A stretch of DNA of 64,000 nucleotides from G965267335 sp965267335 (GTDB lineage Bacteria > Bacteroidota > Bacteroidia > Cytophagales > JAAEPT01), in assembly GCA_965267335.1 (NCBI GenBank), contig OZ253953.1, positions 3,844,001 to 3,908,000 on the forward strand, in the 5' to 3' direction. Below, piece by piece: positions 61,904 through 64,000 of the stretch. Position numbers and translations under genes: made by a program. The first letter of the stretch is position 1. The number at the start of each line of letters is the position of its first letter. A model generated the notes under the pieces. That model saw nothing but the letters and a program-made list of their open reading frames with translations, searched no databases and was not told the DNA's origin.

Positions 61904-62224
61904 ATGGATACGCTTATAATCAAGAATAATCTGGAAAAACAACTGGGACCGATAGAGTACCCGACATCGGACAGTGATGCAGAACGCCTCATTGAAGCAA
62001 TTACACCCGTTGTAAGAGAGTTGCTCAATAATGATTTTAATAAACTGATCAATATTCTTTACCGGATTGACCTCAATGAAACCACCTTTAAAAATATACT
62101 TCATGAGAGGAGCGACATTCCTCTGGAAACCAGACTGAGTAAGGCTATTGTAAATCGACAGTTGGAAAAGCTAAACTGGAGAAAAAAGTATGCTACAAAA
62201 AACGATCAAGAGTCATCCGAATAG
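61904..62224 (+). CDS. Conserved small cytoplasmic protein of unknown function
   Basis: 106 residues, acidic, no signal peptide. Sequence such as NNLEKQLGPIEYPTSDSDAERLIEAITPVVRELLNNDFNKLINILYRIDLNE looks like the short conserved Bacteroidota proteins commonly found beside DUF5606, but I cannot name a function. Predicted all-helical. ATG follows the terminator T-run directly, so expression needs read-through or a promoter inside the DUF5606 gene. The last 32 bases overlap the convergent kinase gene. Confidence 0.78.
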   Translation: MDTLIIKNNLEKQLGPIEYPTSDSDAERLIEAITPVVRELLNNDFNKLINILYRIDLNETTFKNILHERSDIPLETRLSKAIVNRQLEKLNWRKKYATKNDQESSE

Positions 62225-63047
62225 AGTTCAGATAGCCGCCTCCAAATAGGTTATAATGTACCAGCAGAGGATATAAATTGTATAGTTCGGCTCGATCTGC
62301 GAAACCGGGTTCCAGGTTGGATGAAGAAAAATAAGCCTTGTAGAACTCCGAATCAAAACCACCAAACATTTGCGTGAACGCTAGTTCAGCTTCCCGGTTA
62401 CCATAATAAATGGCAGGATCAATTAAGGCCGCATGACCCGATTCCGAAACCATAAAATTTCCACTCCACAAATCACCGTGTAGTAATGAGTCTCCATAAT
62501 CAACCAAGAGAGCTGGTAACTTGTCGTAGAGCCTTTCAAATTTATTGATCACTCCCTCCTCCAAGTCCGACATTTCAATCTGTTTCTGAAGGCGCTGGCT
62601 GATAAAAAAATCTAACCAATCACTCTTCTGATCATTGTACTGCGGTAGTGCCCCAATATAATTATCGTGATCAAGTCCGTATTTTCCAGAGGTACAATTA
62701 TGCATTTCGGCCAGTGATTCACCAAAAGAGTAGAAGAAATCTTTTTTCCGAGCCCCAGATGCTATCCACTCCATCAAAATATATGCACTCCCATCTGAAC
62801 GACCGGTAGATATTACATTTGGAACCCGCAAGCTGGTGTTAGCACCTAATAAGACCAACCCCTTGGCCTCTTTTTCAAACATATCAAGCTTTGTGGGGTC
62901 ATTAGTCTTAAGAAAAAAAACATCATTCCCCGCCTCTACGCGAAATGCATTACTTATGCATCCACCACTGACAGGGGATAATCGAGTAATTTCAAAACTC
63001 CTTCCAAAACTCGATTGGAGTATTCTATGCACCTCCTCACTATTCAT
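62193..63047 (-). CDS. Fructosamine/ketosamine-3-kinase family protein
   Basis: 284 residues, the normal length. Kinase-like (APH/FN3K) fold: N-terminal lobe with GGCISNAFRVEAGNDVFFLKTN, catalytic motif LLHGDLWSGNFMV (HGDLWSGN is typical of the family) and the metal-binding IDPAIYYGNREAELAFT. It phosphorylates ketosamines on glycated proteins, leading to deglycation. It overlaps the upstream phosphatase gene by 4 bases (ATGA). Confidence 0.9.
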   Translation of the reverse strand: MNSEEVHRILQSSFGRSFEITRLSPVSGGCISNAFRVEAGNDVFFLKTNDPTKLDMFEKEAKGLVLLGANTSLRVPNVISTGRSDGSAYILMEWIASGARKKDFFYSFGESLAEMHNCTSGKYGLDHDNYIGALPQYNDQKSDWLDFFISQRLQKQIEMSDLEEGVINKFERLYDKLPALLVDYGDSLLHGDLWSGNFMVSESGHAALIDPAIYYGNREAELAFTQMFGGFDSEFYKAYFSSSNLEPGFADRAELYNLYPLLVHYNLFGGGYLNSIRMTLDRFL

Positions 63048-63517
63048 AGATTATATTTCTTTCTTAAGTCATGTAAAAAATTGGTATTAGACCTGACCAG
63101 GATATCATAAACATCATAGAACCCTTGATCTCCGCCATAATACGGATCAGGCACTCCCTTACCAGTACCTATATCATCATAATTTCTCATCAGAATGATT
63201 TCAGCTTTTGCTTCTTCCGTTTCCAAACTTTTAATATCCCAGTAATTACTTTCATCCATGGCGACTACGTAGTCGAACTCATATAAGTCTTGTTTGATTA
63301 ACTTTCGTGATCGGGACAATAAGTTAATCCCATGAGACATAGCTGTTTGTCGCATTCTAGGGTCTGCCAATTCACCTATGTGATACCCTGAAGTTCCTGC
63401 AGAATCAACAAAAAACTTACTCGACAATCCTTCATCCTCTATTAACTTTAGGAAAACACCTTCAGCCATCGGGGAGCGACATATATTGCCTAAACACACA
63501 AATAAAACCTTAATCAT
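63044..63517 (-). CDS. Low-molecular-weight protein tyrosine phosphatase family
   Basis: 157 residues. P-loop CLGNICRSPMAEG (CX5R-S, about residues 8-20), GTSGYHIGE and the general-acid loop VPDPYYGG. In many bacteria such a gene is paired with a ketosamine-3-kinase gene, and a role as a sugar-phosphate or ribulosamine-5-phosphate phosphatase in deglycation has been proposed for that pairing; a tyrosine phosphatase role is the alternative. Confidence 0.92.
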   Translation of the reverse strand: MIKVLFVCLGNICRSPMAEGVFLKLIEDEGLSSKFFVDSAGTSGYHIGELADPRMRQTAMSHGINLLSRSRKLIKQDLYEFDYVVAMDESNYWDIKSLETEEAKAEIILMRNYDDIGTGKGVPDPYYGGDQGFYDVYDILVRSNTNFLHDLRKKYNL

Positions 63518-63553
63518 AATTAATCGTATATCAGTAAAGATTACCAGGTAGAT

Positions 63554-63585
63554 TTGTTTTATTACATCAAGAATTTGTACCTTTG
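63554..63585 (+). promoter_or_regulatory. Housekeeping-type promoter
   Basis: TTG at 63554-63556, 21 bases, TACCTTTG at 63578-63585. It could serve the small ORF at 63656 or a gene beyond the window. Confidence 0.6.
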
Positions 63586-63655
63586 TAATCGGTTATTGAT
63601 CTATTTTTACCAGACGACAACATAAAAGATACCCGGCAAATAAGCAAACAGAGCA

Positions 63656-63880
63656 GTGCGGATCAAACTTTGGGACATACCATTTTACGCTAAGTTCAGC
63701 GTACTATTCGTAGTATTAGGCATCGGAGCCAGCTTAAAATCTCATAAGCATCATACAACAACCGAGCAAAACCTAAACCTGCTTCACTACGAACATAAAT
63801 CTGATCTTGACAACAACAATCAGAAAAATAATGAATCCGAAAATATTTTTTTGGATGCAGAACCTACCTACAAGGGCTAA
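63656..63880 (+). CDS. Small single-pass membrane protein, unknown function
   Basis: 74 residues from GTG 63656. A membrane helix at about 10-27 (YAKFSVLFVVLGIGASL) is followed by a His/Asn/Glu-rich tail. No family recognised. Support comes from the promoter 70 bases upstream and the sensible topology; the GTG start and the low-complexity tail keep the confidence moderate. Nothing identifiable follows to 64000. Confidence 0.5.
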   Translation: MRIKLWDIPFYAKFSVLFVVLGIGASLKSHKHHTTTEQNLNLLHYEHKSDLDNNNQKNNESENIFLDAEPTYKG

Positions 63881-64000
63881 AAAAGGCCTTCTTTAAAAAA
63901 ATTTAAGTTTTTTCAAAAAATCCGGTTACCTATCTGGTAGCATCAGTATATATGAGTACATAACACAATTTATTCATAATCCTGTTTAACATATTTTCTA

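Noticed and set aside
63881..64000. A/T-rich runs at the end of the window as a terminator
   Set aside because: No stable stem followed by a T-run could be drawn; only short AT palindromes.

Overview
The window is from a member of the Bacteroidota, most likely a gliding, polysaccharide-degrading Cytophagales bacterium of the Reichenbachiella / Marinoscillum / Fulvivirga kind (a family-level guess). Evidence: many proteins with type IX secretion system (T9SS) C-terminal sorting domains, a porT gene next to ubiE, PorP/SprF-like barrels, a DUF5606 protein, and housekeeping promoters of the Bacteroidota form TTG-N19-21-TAnnTTTG. No rRNA, tRNA, CRISPR array or transposase was seen.

Layout. 1-1601: end of a histidine kinase, its overlapping response regulator, and an exported protein of unknown function. 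1679-43952: a plant cell wall degradation island on the minus strand with seven very large T9SS-exported enzymes: a beta-helix/SGNH esterase/GH10 protein, a BNR_4 propeller protein, a CE15-GH62-GH10 mega-enzyme split by one apparent frameshift, a GH5-type hydrolase, a double PL1 pectate lyase, a PL11 rhamnogalacturonan lyase and a GH30-GH10 glucuronoxylanase. No SusC/SusD pair is present. Six of these enzymes carry 54 copies in total of a four-cysteine repeat of 30-33 residues, mostly just before the sorting domain.

Three copies of one four-gene cassette sit within or at the edge of the island (9619-13574, 31243-34967, 44093-48214). Each has a PorP/SprF-like outer-membrane protein on the minus strand and, divergently, a translationally coupled operon: ECF-type sigma factor, single-pass anti-sigma-like protein whose outer part is an SprB-like repeat plus a T9SS type B sorting-like domain, and a secreted protein with a real type B sorting domain (two leucine-rich-repeat proteins, one lectin-like). 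By reading promoters I found that each sigma gene and neighbouring enzyme genes share a matched promoter: GTTTAC, exactly 15 bases, then a -10 specific to each cassette (xxxAAGTAC, CCGTCTT or TTGTT). Sigma-2 sites lie before itself and both pectin lyases; sigma-3 sites before itself, the glucuronoxylanase, the CE15-GH62-GH10 gene and perhaps the BNR_4 gene; sigma-1 sites before itself and the SGNH-GH10 gene. My reading is three paralogous trans-envelope signalling systems that use T9SS parts as surface sensors to switch on matching enzymes. This is the main candidate for an undescribed system.

48292-64000 is mostly core genome: a histone H1-like lysine-rich protein, a Wzz-like and an O-antigen-ligase-like protein, a PAS histidine kinase, the porT-ubiE pair behind three paralogous TPR-PD40-OmpA proteins (PorE-like order), engB, a TonB-domain protein, DUF5606, a conserved small protein, a ketosamine kinase / low-molecular-weight phosphatase pair, and a small membrane ORF.
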